From Chryseobacterium panacisoli (GTDB taxonomy: Bacteria > Bacteroidota > Bacteroidia > Flavobacteriales > Weeksellaceae), in contig NZ_VTRU01000003.1 in assembly GCF_008274625.1 (NCBI RefSeq), positions 124,001-188,000 of the forward strand: a DNA stretch of 64,000 bases. Direction: 5' to 3'. The position numbers were made by a program, and so were the translations under genes. Below, piece after piece: positions 44,971 to 54,055 of the stretch (positions are counted from its first letter, which is position 1; every line of letters begins with the position of its first letter). The notes below the pieces were generated by a model. The model was not told where the DNA came from. It was given only the letters and a program-made list of their open reading frames with translations, and searched no databases.

Positions 44971-45444
44971 ATGAGAAAGGTTGATCTCTTATTTGCCGAG
45001 TACAGTAAAAGCCATAGAAACGCGACCAACAAGTTTATTCACTGGATTTGTGTGCCTTTAATCTTCTGGGCGGTTCTGGGGTTTGCATCCCTGATTCCTT
45101 CTCCTCATTTCTGCGCTTCCTATTTCGGATGTGTCAGTATCATTAGCCTTATGATGATTGCTCTTATTATTTTATTCTATATAAGGCTTTCTCTTTTAAT
45201 GGCTATCGTGATGGCTTTTATCATGCTTATTATGGAACATTTCATTTATCTGACTAACATCAGTTTCGGTAAACAGGCATGGATCGTTTACCTTTCTGTA
45301 TTTGTTATCACCTGGATTTTTCAGCTGATAGGTCATAAAATAGAAGGACAAAAGCCGTCATTCCTTAAAGATCTTCAGTTTCTTTTGATAGGACCAATTT
45401 GGCTTTTAGCCTTTATTCTTAAAAAAACAGGTATCAGATATTAA
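44971..45444 (+). CDS. Mpo1-like (DUF962) membrane protein
   Basis: 157 residues. Conserved features of the Mpo1 family are present: the N-terminal YSKSHRNATNKFIHWICVP segment with His residues and the C-terminal HKIEGQKPSF motif, around four hydrophobic helices. Yeast Mpo1 is a dioxygenase acting on 2-hydroxy fatty acids; bacterial members may do the same (inference). The stop overlaps the convergent DUF2891 gene by four bases. Confidence 0.85.
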   Translation: MRKVDLLFAEYSKSHRNATNKFIHWICVPLIFWAVLGFASLIPSPHFCASYFGCVSIISLMMIALIILFYIRLSLLMAIVMAFIMLIMEHFIYLTNISFGKQAWIVYLSVFVITWIFQLIGHKIEGQKPSFLKDLQFLLIGPIWLLAFILKKTGIRY

Positions 45445-46508
45445 TCTTCCAGGGCATATACTGCAAAACTTGCGAGCCAGTGGTCTCCGCCATAATTCCC
45501 TTGAAATAATAAAGGTAATCCATTGGCAAGAAATACATCTGCTGTTTTTCTGAATTCTTTTTTCAGTGGATGGCCGTCAGGAAGCGCATTTGAAATTCCT
45601 TTCATACACCATGCTTTTGAAAAAGATAATCCCACAAGGTGAACGGTCTGATAATCACTAAGATCACTTACCACAGGGATTTTTTCAACATTTTCCAGAC
45701 TTCTTTTTTCGTAGAAAGCACTCAGCCATTGCACAAATTCTTTTTGTGGAAGAACCCTGCGCATCAGATCTGCAATTTCCAGACTTGGTGAAAAGAAATC
45801 TGATCCGTCCGGTTCAAGGTAAGCAGGGGTTTTCTGATCTTTTAAGAAAAAGTATTTCGCCTTTTCTATCAACTGGGTTTCAAATTCTTTGTCCTTATTG
45901 GCCCTTGCCCAATCTATAGCAAAAGCCATGGCAAATGCCGTATTGGGATGAACTCCGGTTCTGTTTGGATAGGTTTGCTTTGGAAGGTATGTTTTCCAGG
46001 ACTTCAGAATCTGATCTGTAAGGGGTTTCAGGTTTTCGTGCCATATTTTAGCTTTCGGGTGATCCCAATTGGTAAGTTCTTCATCCAGTTTTAAGATCCA
46101 TGCCCAGCCATAAGTTCTCTCGAAAGTTCCTGTCAGCTGATATTTTGTAAAATAGTCTGCTTCTGTCTTCAGTTTATCCTTCTGAAAGGATTCATCCAGA
46201 ATTTTTTCAATCTCTTTAGCACTAGACAGATTGGGTTTTGTTTTCAAAAGTCTTGCCAGCATCCAGTGTCCGTGAACAGAGCTATGCCAGTCGAAACAGC
46301 CATAAAAACTAGGGTGAAGATCTTTGGGAGTCAAAGGAACCTCACCTGCATTATTAATGATATGGGCTGTTTTATTCGGATATTCCTGATTGATACAATG
46401 AAGTGGTTTATCAGATAATTTCATAGCCATCTCGTCTGTAAGTTTCGGGGCTTCCTGGGCATACATCAGAAATGGAGAAAACACAAATGCTAAAAGACTT
46501 TTTTTCAT
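45441..46508 (-). CDS. DUF2891-family protein, exported
   Basis: 355 residues with an N-terminal signal peptide (1-17, MYAQ). A conserved HPSFYGCFDWHSSVHGHWML segment and GGDHWLASFAVYAL at the end identify the DUF2891 family, whose all-helical barrel resembles glycoside hydrolase-type (alpha/alpha)6 folds. Activity is not established. Transcribed alone, convergent with the Mpo1-like gene. Confidence 0.8.
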   Translation of the reverse strand: MKKSLLAFVFSPFLMYAQEAPKLTDEMAMKLSDKPLHCINQEYPNKTAHIINNAGEVPLTPKDLHPSFYGCFDWHSSVHGHWMLARLLKTKPNLSSAKEIEKILDESFQKDKLKTEADYFTKYQLTGTFERTYGWAWILKLDEELTNWDHPKAKIWHENLKPLTDQILKSWKTYLPKQTYPNRTGVHPNTAFAMAFAIDWARANKDKEFETQLIEKAKYFFLKDQKTPAYLEPDGSDFFSPSLEIADLMRRVLPQKEFVQWLSAFYEKRSLENVEKIPVVSDLSDYQTVHLVGLSFSKAWCMKGISNALPDGHPLKKEFRKTADVFLANGLPLLFQGNYGGDHWLASFAVYALED

Positions 46509-46691
46509 GAATTAAAAATAGAAATAATTTACTGTTTCAACAATTTTCCGGGCCTATTTTGAGCTCACTCTGCTTATTTTTTTGCTTTTCTATATGTATT
46601 TTGATCTTTTATTTAAAATTTCAAACAAATATGAACCATAATCATTTTTAAGCATACTTTTTGATTATAATCATAAAAAACTAACTTACCC

Positions 46692-47582
46692 ATGAAAAAC
46701 ATTATTCTCCTATTATCTGGTCTTGTTCTGATCAACTGCAGCAAATCTGGCGGTGAAAAATATGAAGTGAAAGCTGATCTGATGGAAGTTCTTCAGGAAG
46801 ATAAAGAACCTGCTGCTGCTGTACCTGCACCTCCGCCACTTGCTATTTCTGAGAAGCTGCTTCCCGATGAAAATAGAGTAAACAAAGATGTTTATACTCC
46901 CAAGAAAACAGATACAATCTCCAAAAAAATCATCAAAAACGGAGATATGAAGATTCAGGTGGGCGATATTAAAAAAACTCAGAAACAGGTCAATGAGATT
47001 ATCAAGAAAAATAAGGCCTATATACAAAAGGAAGAATTCCAAAATACCGATATGGATGATAATCTTACGCTGATCATCCGTGTGCCTCATAAAAACTTTG
47101 ATGCTCTCATCAACTCATTTTCGGACGGAATAGGATCTGTTTTGTCTAAAAACATTTCATCCAATGACGTGACAGAGGAATATACTGATGTAGCTATAAA
47201 GCTGGCCAACAAAAAGATATATATTGAAAAATACCGAGATATGCTTAAAAACGCTGCTACTACAAAAGATATGCTGGAAATTCAGGAAAATATCCGGGAA
47301 CTTGAAGATGAGATTGATGTGGCAGAGGGCAGACTTCGTTTTATTGATGACCGTGTGAATTACAGTACGTTGAATTTAAACCTGTTTAAAGAGAAAGTAA
47401 GAAGCTCAGCTACCTCAAAAATCGGTTTTGGAAGCCGTTTTATAGATTCTTTGACTGAAGGGTGGAACAGTTTTGTAAGTTTTCTGCTGGGAATGGTTTC
47501 GCTGTGGCCATTCTTCTTGCTCATTCCTGTTATTATTGTTCTTTGGAAAAAATGGAAGTCCAGGAAAAAAAATAAAAATTAA
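46692..47582 (+). CDS. DUF4349-family lipoprotein
   Basis: 296 residues. Lipobox-like LVLINC at residue 16 and a Pro/Ala-rich linker (35-55). Then comes the DUF4349 domain with IKNGDMKIQVGDIKKTQ, a coiled-coil region (175-215) and one C-terminal transmembrane helix (about 265-285) followed by a basic tail. Members lie in the envelope; their role is unclear. It ends at a strong terminator. Confidence 0.82.
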   Translation: MKNIILLLSGLVLINCSKSGGEKYEVKADLMEVLQEDKEPAAAVPAPPPLAISEKLLPDENRVNKDVYTPKKTDTISKKIIKNGDMKIQVGDIKKTQKQVNEIIKKNKAYIQKEEFQNTDMDDNLTLIIRVPHKNFDALINSFSDGIGSVLSKNISSNDVTEEYTDVAIKLANKKIYIEKYRDMLKNAATTKDMLEIQENIRELEDEIDVAEGRLRFIDDRVNYSTLNLNLFKEKVRSSATSKIGFGSRFIDSLTEGWNSFVSFLLGMVSLWPFFLLIPVIIVLWKKWKSRKKNKN

Positions 47583-47584
47583 TA

Positions 47585-47617
47585 AAAAACCCGGGCATCT
47601 TCGATGCCCGGGTTTTT
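47585..47617 (+). terminator. Strong intrinsic terminator
   Basis: Perfect 15-bp stem (47585-47599 with 47603-47617) including GC-rich CCCGGGC, TTC loop. Confidence 0.95.
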
Positions 47618-47796
47618 ACCGCATTATCAACAATTTATACTGTTTCCAGTAGTCTATCAACAACAAGAATAATGCTATAGCCCTGTTAAGAGCTGTTAAA
47701 TATTTTCGTTAATTTAGATTTAAACATTAAAAATATTCATATAACCAAAAAACACATTGTTTCCCAGATGGGTTTTATCAAACTTTAAATTCTTTA

Positions 47797-49596
47797 TTAT
47801 TTCCGGATTGTTTTTGTCATAGTGCTTCCATCTTTATAATGAATTCTGACAAAATAAATTCCAGGCTGCAGTTCCCCAATATGAATACTGTACTTTGTTG
47901 GATTAGCCGAAGAAAGCATCTGAAGACCTGCAGGATTAATAACATCCACTCTGCTCATTTTCCCATAATAATCCTCTGGCGAAAAACTGATTATATTATC
48001 AGATACAATAACTGAAAGACCAGCCTCTTTACTTGTAAGTCCAGCCGTACAACCAGGAGCCTCTGTGCAGCTATTTACCAATTTCCAGACAGAATTACTT
48101 CCCGGAGCTTCTCCCGGATTCGCATACCATTTATTTTCCCAGATCTTGCAGGCATGGAATACTTTTGTTCCTGCTGTTGGATAATTTTTAACAGGATTAT
48201 ATTCCTGTGCTCCACAATAAGTAACCGGACCGCTTGAATCACAGCCAGGACCTTCAGTACATACATTTATTTCCTCCCATACCATATTTGTCCCCGGAAG
48301 TTCTCCCGGATTTGCATACCATTTGTTTTTCCAGATTTTACAGGAGTAGAAAACTTTCGCTCCGGCCGTAGGGTATGCATTGGCAGCATTATACTGCTCT
48401 GCCCCACAGTACGTTTGCCCATTACCTGGCATAATTTTCTTGGTTCTTACTTTTAATTCATTACTCATATCAGAGAGCTGATCGTTCATCGCAACAGATT
48501 TTACTGTATAGTGATATTCTGTGTCTTGCGCCAAGCCGGCTCGTAAAAAGCTTGTTTGTACGGTCTCTCCCACTTTAACTCCATTTTCAAACACTTGGTA
48601 GTTTTTGATGCCTTGTGTATGCGTAGAAGCCATCCACATAAGTGACGCAGAGTTCTCGGTAACACCCATTGAATGAAGGTTAGATGGCGCTGTAGGCTTT
48701 TCAGGAATGCCTTCACTGTTCGTCTTTACATTGAGTGGTATACTTTTTCCTGAAGTAAGTCCTGAAGAACCTTTTGCCTGTATTTCATATGTATAAACTG
48801 TATTAGCAGTCAAACCGGCATCTTCAAATGCAGCTACGCTTACCTGCTGAATATTTTGCCCATTGCGGAAAATGTTATAGGATACTGCATCTGATTGCGG
48901 GTTCCAGCTTATTTTAGCAGAAGAACTTGTTACTCCTACTTGCGTTAATCCTGTAGGAGTGGCAGGTGCAGAAACTCCTGTTCCGGAGGTTACATTAACG
49001 TCAATTACATTATAAAATGCATTAGTGGTATCTGCTACATCCCAAACTGCTAAAATGATATGGTAACCTGTACGGTTGGCAGGAACTGTAATCTGATGAG
49101 AAACATTATCCTGCGGCGGTGTACCATTATGTACAACTGTACCAATGAGTTCAAGATTCTGACGAGAAAGAGGCTGATTAGGATCCCAGCCTTGCTTTGT
49201 CATGTAATAATGCCATTTTGCGGTTGCATGATACGCCAGATATTTCCAGATAAAGGCATTCACACCGGTGGTGATATTGGTTTTCTTCCATCGGTCAGCT
49301 GTTTGAATATCCAGTGTAGTGTCTCCGCCAATACTTCCATTAGCAGAAGCAATCTTTCCGTCTATAGGTCCGGATACAGGAAAACCTTTTGGCGCTTCCA
49401 GAGATCCGGGCTCATTAATTACTGAGCCATATTTTCCAAATGCTACAGAATAGCCGAGTGCAGCCTTATCCAAACTGCCCTGATATCCTCTTGAAGCAGG
49501 ACTTAGTACATATCCGTGTGCAGACAGATGAAGTAAAGAAGGTACCAGTATGGCCAGCATCAGCAATACCGGAAAAAAAATTTTACGTGTAATCAT
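47797..49596 (-). CDS. AA10 lytic polysaccharide monooxygenase with FnIII, chitin-binding and T9SS domains
   Basis: 599 residues. The signal peptide is cleaved before His27, giving an N-terminal HGYVLSPASRGYQ as in chitin-active AA10 enzymes. The second His-brace residue is His123 (LAYHATAKW), and the axial Phe lies in WDVADTTNAFY. Two fibronectin III domains follow (about 210-295 and 300-390), then two chitin-binding CBM5/12-like modules (395-445 and 458-515, each TYCGA/QEYN...CKIW.NKWYANPG). The C-terminal 75 residues are a T9SS type A sorting signal. It oxidatively cleaves chitin outside the cell with copper. The disulfide cysteines of CBP21-like enzymes are missing from the catalytic domain. 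Confidence 0.92.
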   Translation of the reverse strand: MITRKIFFPVLLMLAILVPSLLHLSAHGYVLSPASRGYQGSLDKAALGYSVAFGKYGSVINEPGSLEAPKGFPVSGPIDGKIASANGSIGGDTTLDIQTADRWKKTNITTGVNAFIWKYLAYHATAKWHYYMTKQGWDPNQPLSRQNLELIGTVVHNGTPPQDNVSHQITVPANRTGYHIILAVWDVADTTNAFYNVIDVNVTSGTGVSAPATPTGLTQVGVTSSSAKISWNPQSDAVSYNIFRNGQNIQQVSVAAFEDAGLTANTVYTYEIQAKGSSGLTSGKSIPLNVKTNSEGIPEKPTAPSNLHSMGVTENSASLMWMASTHTQGIKNYQVFENGVKVGETVQTSFLRAGLAQDTEYHYTVKSVAMNDQLSDMSNELKVRTKKIMPGNGQTYCGAEQYNAANAYPTAGAKVFYSCKIWKNKWYANPGELPGTNMVWEEINVCTEGPGCDSSGPVTYCGAQEYNPVKNYPTAGTKVFHACKIWENKWYANPGEAPGSNSVWKLVNSCTEAPGCTAGLTSKEAGLSVIVSDNIISFSPEDYYGKMSRVDVINPAGLQMLSSANPTKYSIHIGELQPGIYFVRIHYKDGSTMTKTIRK

Positions 49597-49931
49597 ATTT
49601 AAATATTTGGTGTTGAGTTTACTGAATCAATTTTATATAAAACTGAATTTTTAACCTATTGTATTCTCAATAATAATATAAATACAAAAGTTATTAGTTT
49701 AAATTTATGAAAACAGTTTAAATTATAAATTTTTAAACAAAATTTAAATTAAATAAAACAAATTAGTTAATATTATTAATCTACATATGAAATAAAAACC
49801 AATAAAACATTATATTTAAATATAAATTTAGAATATTCTTCACCATAAAATACGAAAAATAAGATGATATTAATCACAAATTATTGAAATATATTCAATT
49901 TGAGTAATGAGTGAACAATCAAAAGAAAGAA
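49597..49931. other. Very AT-rich gap upstream of LPMO gene
   Basis: About 330 bp almost without G/C. No ORF of note and no clear TAnnTTTG box was found; it must hold the LPMO promoter. Confidence 0.6.
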
Positions 49932-49974
49932 AACCGGCTGGAAATTGATTATAATAATCGACTTCCAGCCGGTT
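49932..49974 (-). terminator. Terminator of methylase gene
   Basis: A 12-bp AACCGGCTGGAA stem with an inner GATTAT/ATAATC palindrome. On the minus strand it is followed by TTTCTTTCTTTT. Confidence 0.85.
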
Positions 49975-50003
49975 CAATATAACAGATTTGTTATGCTTAA
50001 AAT

Positions 50004-50702
50004 TTATTTACCCAACACAAATACCGCAGGAATTTTATGAAGTTCCGGCTTTTGTTTTTGCCAGTCCTTTATTGATTTTGTTTTGATGAACTCATGTTCC
50101 GGATCATTGATATTGGCAGCAATACAAAGCTTTGTATTCGGTGATAAGAATTTGCATAAATCTTCAAAAAGCTGGTTATTTCTGTATGGTGTTTCCATGA
50201 AAATCTGGGAGTATCCGGTTTTCTGAACAAGGCTTTCAAGATTCATAATCTGTTTCTTTTTCTCTCCTTTATCAATAGGAAGATATCCATGGAAGGTAAA
50301 TTCCTGCCCGTTGAATCCACTGGAGATCAAGGCAAGTATAATAGATGAAGGACCTGAGATAGGGATTACTCTGATGTTTTTCTCATGACACCATTTCACA
50401 ATAAGATTTCCCGGATCAGCAATACAAGGCAATCCAGCCTCTGACAATAATCCGAAGTCCTGCCCTTTCAGCATCAGCTCCTGAGCTTCTTTGATATCTG
50501 CATTTTCTGTGTATTTGTCTAATAAAAACAATTTCAGATCGGCCTGCTTTTTTTCCGGGGCAAAAAATTTAACAACCTTTCTTGCTGTTTTCTCATTTTC
50601 CACGAAGAAATAATCCGTTTGCATGATATAATCCTTCAAAACAGGTGAAAAGTGGTTGATAGAAGTGTTTTCTGATAAATAAGCAGGGAGTAAAAAAAGC
50701 AT
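50004..50702 (-). CDS. RsmI-like SAM-dependent methyltransferase (tetrapyrrole methylase fold)
   Basis: 232 residues. Motifs of the RsmI branch are visible: LSEAGLPCIADPG (RsmI: GTPGISDPG), PISGPSSIILALISSGF and METPYRNNQLFEDL. RsmI methylates C1402 of 16S rRNA; this shorter, diverged paralogue is common in Bacteroidota and its target is not certain. It is preceded by an NTF2-like gene 4 nt away. Confidence 0.82.
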   Translation of the reverse strand: MLFLLPAYLSENTSINHFSPVLKDYIMQTDYFFVENEKTARKVVKFFAPEKKQADLKLFLLDKYTENADIKEAQELMLKGQDFGLLSEAGLPCIADPGNLIVKWCHEKNIRVIPISGPSSIILALISSGFNGQEFTFHGYLPIDKGEKKKQIMNLESLVQKTGYSQIFMETPYRNNQLFEDLCKFLSPNTKLCIAANINDPEHEFIKTKSIKDWQKQKPELHKIPAVFVLGK

Positions 50703-50706
50703 TGTA

Positions 50707-51207
50707 TTATTTTTTAGTTCTTTCGTTTAATGAAGGCTGCGGGAAATATTTTGTAAGGTCCATGGAAAAGGTAACGGAGGTAATTTTCCAGGTTCCGTTG
50801 ATCTTCATGAGTGTCCAGATCTCCTTTCCCCAGTTTTCCATTTTACCATCGTACCAAAAGCTGTAGTCGAAATTGGCAGAAGCTACTGCTCCATCTTCAA
50901 TGATCTTAATATTGTCAAATCTTTCTTCAGATTTTTCATCTTTAAAACTTTTGATAAAATCTTTATAATTATCTGCAAAGTAGTAATCTGCCTTAGGATT
51001 TTTCTCAAGGCGTTTGGCCTGTGTCCTGTCTTTGTAAATTCCGGTCCAAAGTACGGGTTCCTGAAATAACGAGAGGTATTTGGCTTCATCTCTGGACTTA
51101 ATGCACCCCATAAAGTCATCCATTACTTTACGGATCTCTGTTTCATCTTTGGTTTGGGCAAAAGAGAAATTAAAACTTACTAATAGCAGTAACAGCAATT
51201 TTTTCAT
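50707..51207 (-). CDS. Secreted NTF2/SnoaL-like (DUF4440-type) protein
   Basis: 166 residues with signal peptide (1-17, FSFAQ). The pattern of an N-terminal helix (TEIRKVMDDFMGCIKSRD), FQEPVLWTG and a final WKITSVTFSM strand fits the NTF2-like fold. No active site is evident. It lies between the phosphatase and methylase genes with gaps of 2-4 nt, so all three are one operon. Confidence 0.72.
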   Translation of the reverse strand: MKKLLLLLLVSFNFSFAQTKDETEIRKVMDDFMGCIKSRDEAKYLSLFQEPVLWTGIYKDRTQAKRLEKNPKADYYFADNYKDFIKSFKDEKSEERFDNIKIIEDGAVASANFDYSFWYDGKMENWGKEIWTLMKINGTWKITSVTFSMDLTKYFPQPSLNERTKK

Positions 51208-51209
51208 GA

Positions 51210-51662
51210 TTATGATTTGGGTATTTGGTTCTTAATAGCGTCACATCCCCGATCCAAAAGCTGAAAGACCTTTTCGAAATCGCTCATATCTCCCCAATAA
51301 GGGTCCGGAACCTCAGCGTTTTCATGGTCTCCCAACACTTCCAGAAATAAAGATATTTTCTGTCGTTCTTCTTCATTCCTGGTTTTAGAAACCACATCCT
51401 GCAATACATCAATATCCATGCAGTAGATCTTATCAAAGGTTTCAAAATCTTTTCTGGTAATGGGCCTAGATCTTTGTTTTGAGATGTCAATATTATGGTT
51501 GGCGGCAATTTTAACGGCTCTTTTGTCTGGATGCTCCCCTTCATGCATTGAAATGGTTCCGGCTGAATCTACCACAAAGCTTCCCGGCACCTTTGTTTTC
51601 ATAATTCCCTCTGCTAAAGGGCTTCTGCATATATTTCCCAGACAAACCATTAATATTTTCAT
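51210..51662 (-). CDS. Low-molecular-weight protein tyrosine phosphatase
   Basis: 150 residues from the ATG at 51662. The catalytic P-loop is VCLGNICRSPLAEG (C-x5-R-S) at the N-terminus, and the general acid Asp is in VPDPYWGD. It dephosphorylates phosphotyrosine or similar substrates in the cytoplasm. The frame is open up to 51698, but a TAGTTTTG box at 51696-51703 overlaps that earlier ATG, so the later start is preferred. Placed between dnaA and the NTF2-like gene on the same strand. Confidence 0.92.
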   Translation of the reverse strand: MKILMVCLGNICRSPLAEGIMKTKVPGSFVVDSAGTISMHEGEHPDKRAVKIAANHNIDISKQRSRPITRKDFETFDKIYCMDIDVLQDVVSKTRNEEERQKISLFLEVLGDHENAEVPDPYWGDMSDFEKVFQLLDRGCDAIKNQIPKS

Positions 51663-51695
51663 ATTCAATCTATTTAAAAGAGTCTTTTGTCCCAA

Positions 51696-51703
51696 CAAAA
51701 CTA
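51696..51703 (-). promoter_or_regulatory. -7 box of tyrosine phosphatase gene
   Basis: TAGTTTTG on the minus strand, 33 nt before the ATG at 51662. Confidence 0.5.
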
Positions 51704-51759
51704 AATAAAAAATGAAGAATAAAACTATCCTTCATTTCAATTTATTTTGTTCAACAATG

Positions 51760-53214
51760 TTATTGTTTGATTCTTTCTGTAAGGTCTTTTACGTACTTTT
51801 TGATTTCTTTATCAATTTTTGATACGTCTTTAATCGTATCACAAGCATACATTACTGTAGAGTGGTCTTTACCTCCCATTTCTTCACCAATTTTAGTGAA
51901 TGTGGAATTGGTAAATTCTTTAGAGAAGTACATGGCAAGCTGTCTTGGCAACGCAATCTCTCTTTTTCTTGTTTTCGACAGCAGTTGTTCTTTTTTGATT
52001 CCAAAATAATCACATACAACTTCCTGGATATAAGGAATATTGATGATCTTTTTCTGGTTGGCAGCAATTCTGTTGATGGTCTCTTTAAGCAATTCAAGAC
52101 TCAGGTCTCTTTTGTATACGGTAGAGTAAGCGATCACAGAGTTAATTACTCCGATAAGTTCTCTTACATTGGTTTTCGTTTCCACAGCAAGAAAGTCAAG
52201 CATATCTCCCGGAAGAACGATTCCGTCTCTGCTTAGTTTATCCTCAATGATTTGCCTTCTTGTAGATAGATCCGGAGATTTGATTTCTGCAGAAAGTCCC
52301 CATTTGAAACGGGAAACAATTCTGTCCTGAATATCCATAATATCAGCAGGAGCTTTATCTGAAGTAAGGATGATCTGTTTTCCGTTCTGATGTAAATGAT
52401 CAAAAATATGGAAGAAACTATCCTGAGTTGCTGATTTTCCTGATAAGAACTGAATATCATCAATAATCAGTACGTCCACCATTTGGTAGAAATTCGCAAA
52501 TTCTGTCTGCTTATGCGCCTTGGCAGCAGAGATAAACTGCTGGATAAACTTTTCAGAAGACAGATAAAGGACTACTTTATCAGGGAATTGATTTTTTACT
52601 TCAAGCCCCACCGCTTGTCCTAAGTGTGTTTTTCCAACTCCGTAACCTCCATATAAGAATAACGGGTTGAAGGCAGTTGCTCCAGGTCTTTTCGCAATGG
52701 ATCTGGCAACAGTGGCTGCAAATTTATTGCTTTCTCCTTCTACATAACTATCAAAAGAGTAGTCAGGCTTAAGGTTAGAATCTATATTTACTTTTCTTAT
52801 TCCAGGAACTACGAAAGGATTTACAATATTAGCAGAGAATCCTTGTGGCATTGTTTCCTGTGTTTTTGGAGTAGGAACACTTTGTCCCTTGATGTTCATG
52901 GTAACTGGTTTTTCTTCACCTTTTGGTCTGTTTTCCATCACAGAATACCATAATTTCACTCCTTTTCCAATATTTTTCTTCAGGGCAGCAGAAAGTAAGG
53001 ACAGGTAATTGTCCTCTATATATTCCTTGTAAAAATCACTCGGTACGATCAACGTAAGGTTGTTGGCTACTAATGAAAGCGGCTGAACCTTATCGAATAA
53101 CATATCGAAAGATTTTTCAAGTTTTTTCAGGTCAGAATTGTCTTCAGCTGCGTTCAGGTTATCACGCATAAACTGAAGGCATTTCTGCCAAATCATCATT
53201 AAATTGTCATCCAT
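51760..53214 (-). CDS. dnaA: Chromosomal replication initiator protein DnaA
   Basis: 484 residues. Domain I (1-90) is followed by a linker, the AAA+ domain (Walker A YGGYGVGKTHLG, Walker B VLIIDDIQFL, sensor LTSDKAP) and the DNA-binding domain IV with the signature MGGKDHSTVMYACDTI. It opens the replication origin. I saw no cluster of DnaA boxes (TTATCCACA) within 500 bp, so the window gives no evidence that oriC lies beside the gene. The best upstream box is GACCTTTG at 53263-53270, one base off consensus. Confidence 0.97.
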   Translation of the reverse strand: MDDNLMMIWQKCLQFMRDNLNAAEDNSDLKKLEKSFDMLFDKVQPLSLVANNLTLIVPSDFYKEYIEDNYLSLLSAALKKNIGKGVKLWYSVMENRPKGEEKPVTMNIKGQSVPTPKTQETMPQGFSANIVNPFVVPGIRKVNIDSNLKPDYSFDSYVEGESNKFAATVARSIAKRPGATAFNPLFLYGGYGVGKTHLGQAVGLEVKNQFPDKVVLYLSSEKFIQQFISAAKAHKQTEFANFYQMVDVLIIDDIQFLSGKSATQDSFFHIFDHLHQNGKQIILTSDKAPADIMDIQDRIVSRFKWGLSAEIKSPDLSTRRQIIEDKLSRDGIVLPGDMLDFLAVETKTNVRELIGVINSVIAYSTVYKRDLSLELLKETINRIAANQKKIINIPYIQEVVCDYFGIKKEQLLSKTRKREIALPRQLAMYFSKEFTNSTFTKIGEEMGGKDHSTVMYACDTIKDVSKIDKEIKKYVKDLTERIKQ

Positions 53215-53320
53215 TTTTTATGCCCCGATTATTCTTTGTTTGTACTGTGTTTAGAAGGAAGACAAAGGTCCAATTTTTTCTTTTCAAAAAAAAATATTGC
53301 AGGTATTGATTATTTAAAAA

Positions 53321-53328
53321 TATATTTG
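53321..53328 (+). promoter_or_regulatory. -7 box of thioesterase gene
   Basis: TATATTTG. The ATG at 53330 is only 1 nt away; the ATG at 53351 is 22 nt away and is the likelier start. Confidence 0.6.
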
Positions 53329-53350
53329 TATGTATAATTTAGGCCCTAAA

Positions 53351-53761
53351 ATGATACACACAACACACTCAATACGAGTACGTTACGCAGAAACAGACCC
53401 CATGAAATACGTATACTACGGCAACTATGCTACATACTTCGAAGTGGGGAGAGTTGAGCTCTTCAGAAGCATAGGAATTTCATACGATGAAATTGAAAAC
53501 CAAGGAATTTGGCTTCCTGTTTCCGACTATAAAATTAAGTATATCCGACCGGCTTTGTATGATCAAAAATTAGAAATTCATACTTATGTTAAAAAAATTC
53601 CGGGAGTAAGGATCGAGTTTGAATATGAAATTTACAATGAAGAGCATATTAAAATAACAGAAGCGTCTACTACTCTATTCTTTTTGGATGCAAAAACCAA
53701 TAAGATCATTAAGTGTCCAGATTTTCTGATGGAAATGATAGAGAAGAATTGGAAAGAATAA
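53351..53761 (+). CDS. YbgC/4HBT-family acyl-CoA thioesterase
   Basis: 136 residues from the ATG at 53351; an ATG at 53330 would add seven residues but lies too close to the -7 box. The hot-dog fold signature RYAETDPMKYVYYGNYATYFE contains the catalytic Asp and the aromatic/Gly-Asn pair of the YbgC group. It hydrolyses acyl-CoA or acyl-ACP thioesters in the cytoplasm. Divergent from dnaA. Confidence 0.9.
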   Translation: MIHTTHSIRVRYAETDPMKYVYYGNYATYFEVGRVELFRSIGISYDEIENQGIWLPVSDYKIKYIRPALYDQKLEIHTYVKKIPGVRIEFEYEIYNEEHIKITEASTTLFFLDAKTNKIIKCPDFLMEMIEKNWKE

Positions 53762-53820
53762 CATGGTAAGGATTAGCTTGCAGGAAGAAGGAATTTTTAG
53801 TGAGCAGTTATAAAGGAAAA

Positions 53821-53862
53821 ATCAATAGTGAATTTTGCTTCGCAAGTGAATGGTGAATTTTT
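53821..53862 (+). repeat. Cap repeat, copy 3
   Basis: Same core as 3031 and the complement of 36237. It faces pheA, with a heptad array between. Confidence 0.85.
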
Positions 53863-53909
53863 AATAAAGACAACATAATAAAAACCAAGGCTAAAGACAT
53901 TCAGTCAAT

Positions 53910-54004
53910 AACGGGAATAACGGTTCAACCAAAAACGGACAACCTGTAACAAAAAAACAAGCAACCAGCAACATAAAACCCAAAACCTTAAACTTTGAAC
54001 TCTA
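53910..54004 (+). repeat. AAC heptad array upstream of pheA, about 13 units
   Basis: Units beginning AAC follow each other mainly at 7-bp spacing (AACCAAA, AACGGAC, AACCTGT, AACAAGC, AACCAGC, AACATAA, AACCCAA, AACCTTA, AACTTTG, AACTCTA), with a few 1-2 nt slips. The AACTTTG unit lies at the -33 position of the pheA promoter. With the cap repeat this fills the gap; no gene is seen. Confidence 0.75.
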
Positions 54005-54012
54005 TTTATGAA

Positions 54013-54020
54013 TACCTTTG
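54013..54020 (+). promoter_or_regulatory. pheA -7 box
   Basis: TACCTTTG, 35 nt before the ATG, with TTG at 53995-53997 as a possible -33 element. Confidence 0.65.
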
Positions 54021-54055
54021 TACCTTTATTTTAATCATCCCTTATATATTATATT

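Noticed and set aside
51700..53350. Replication origin beside dnaA
   Set aside because: No cluster of TTATCCACA-like boxes or AT-rich unwinding array was seen near dnaA; in Bacteroidota oriC is often elsewhere.
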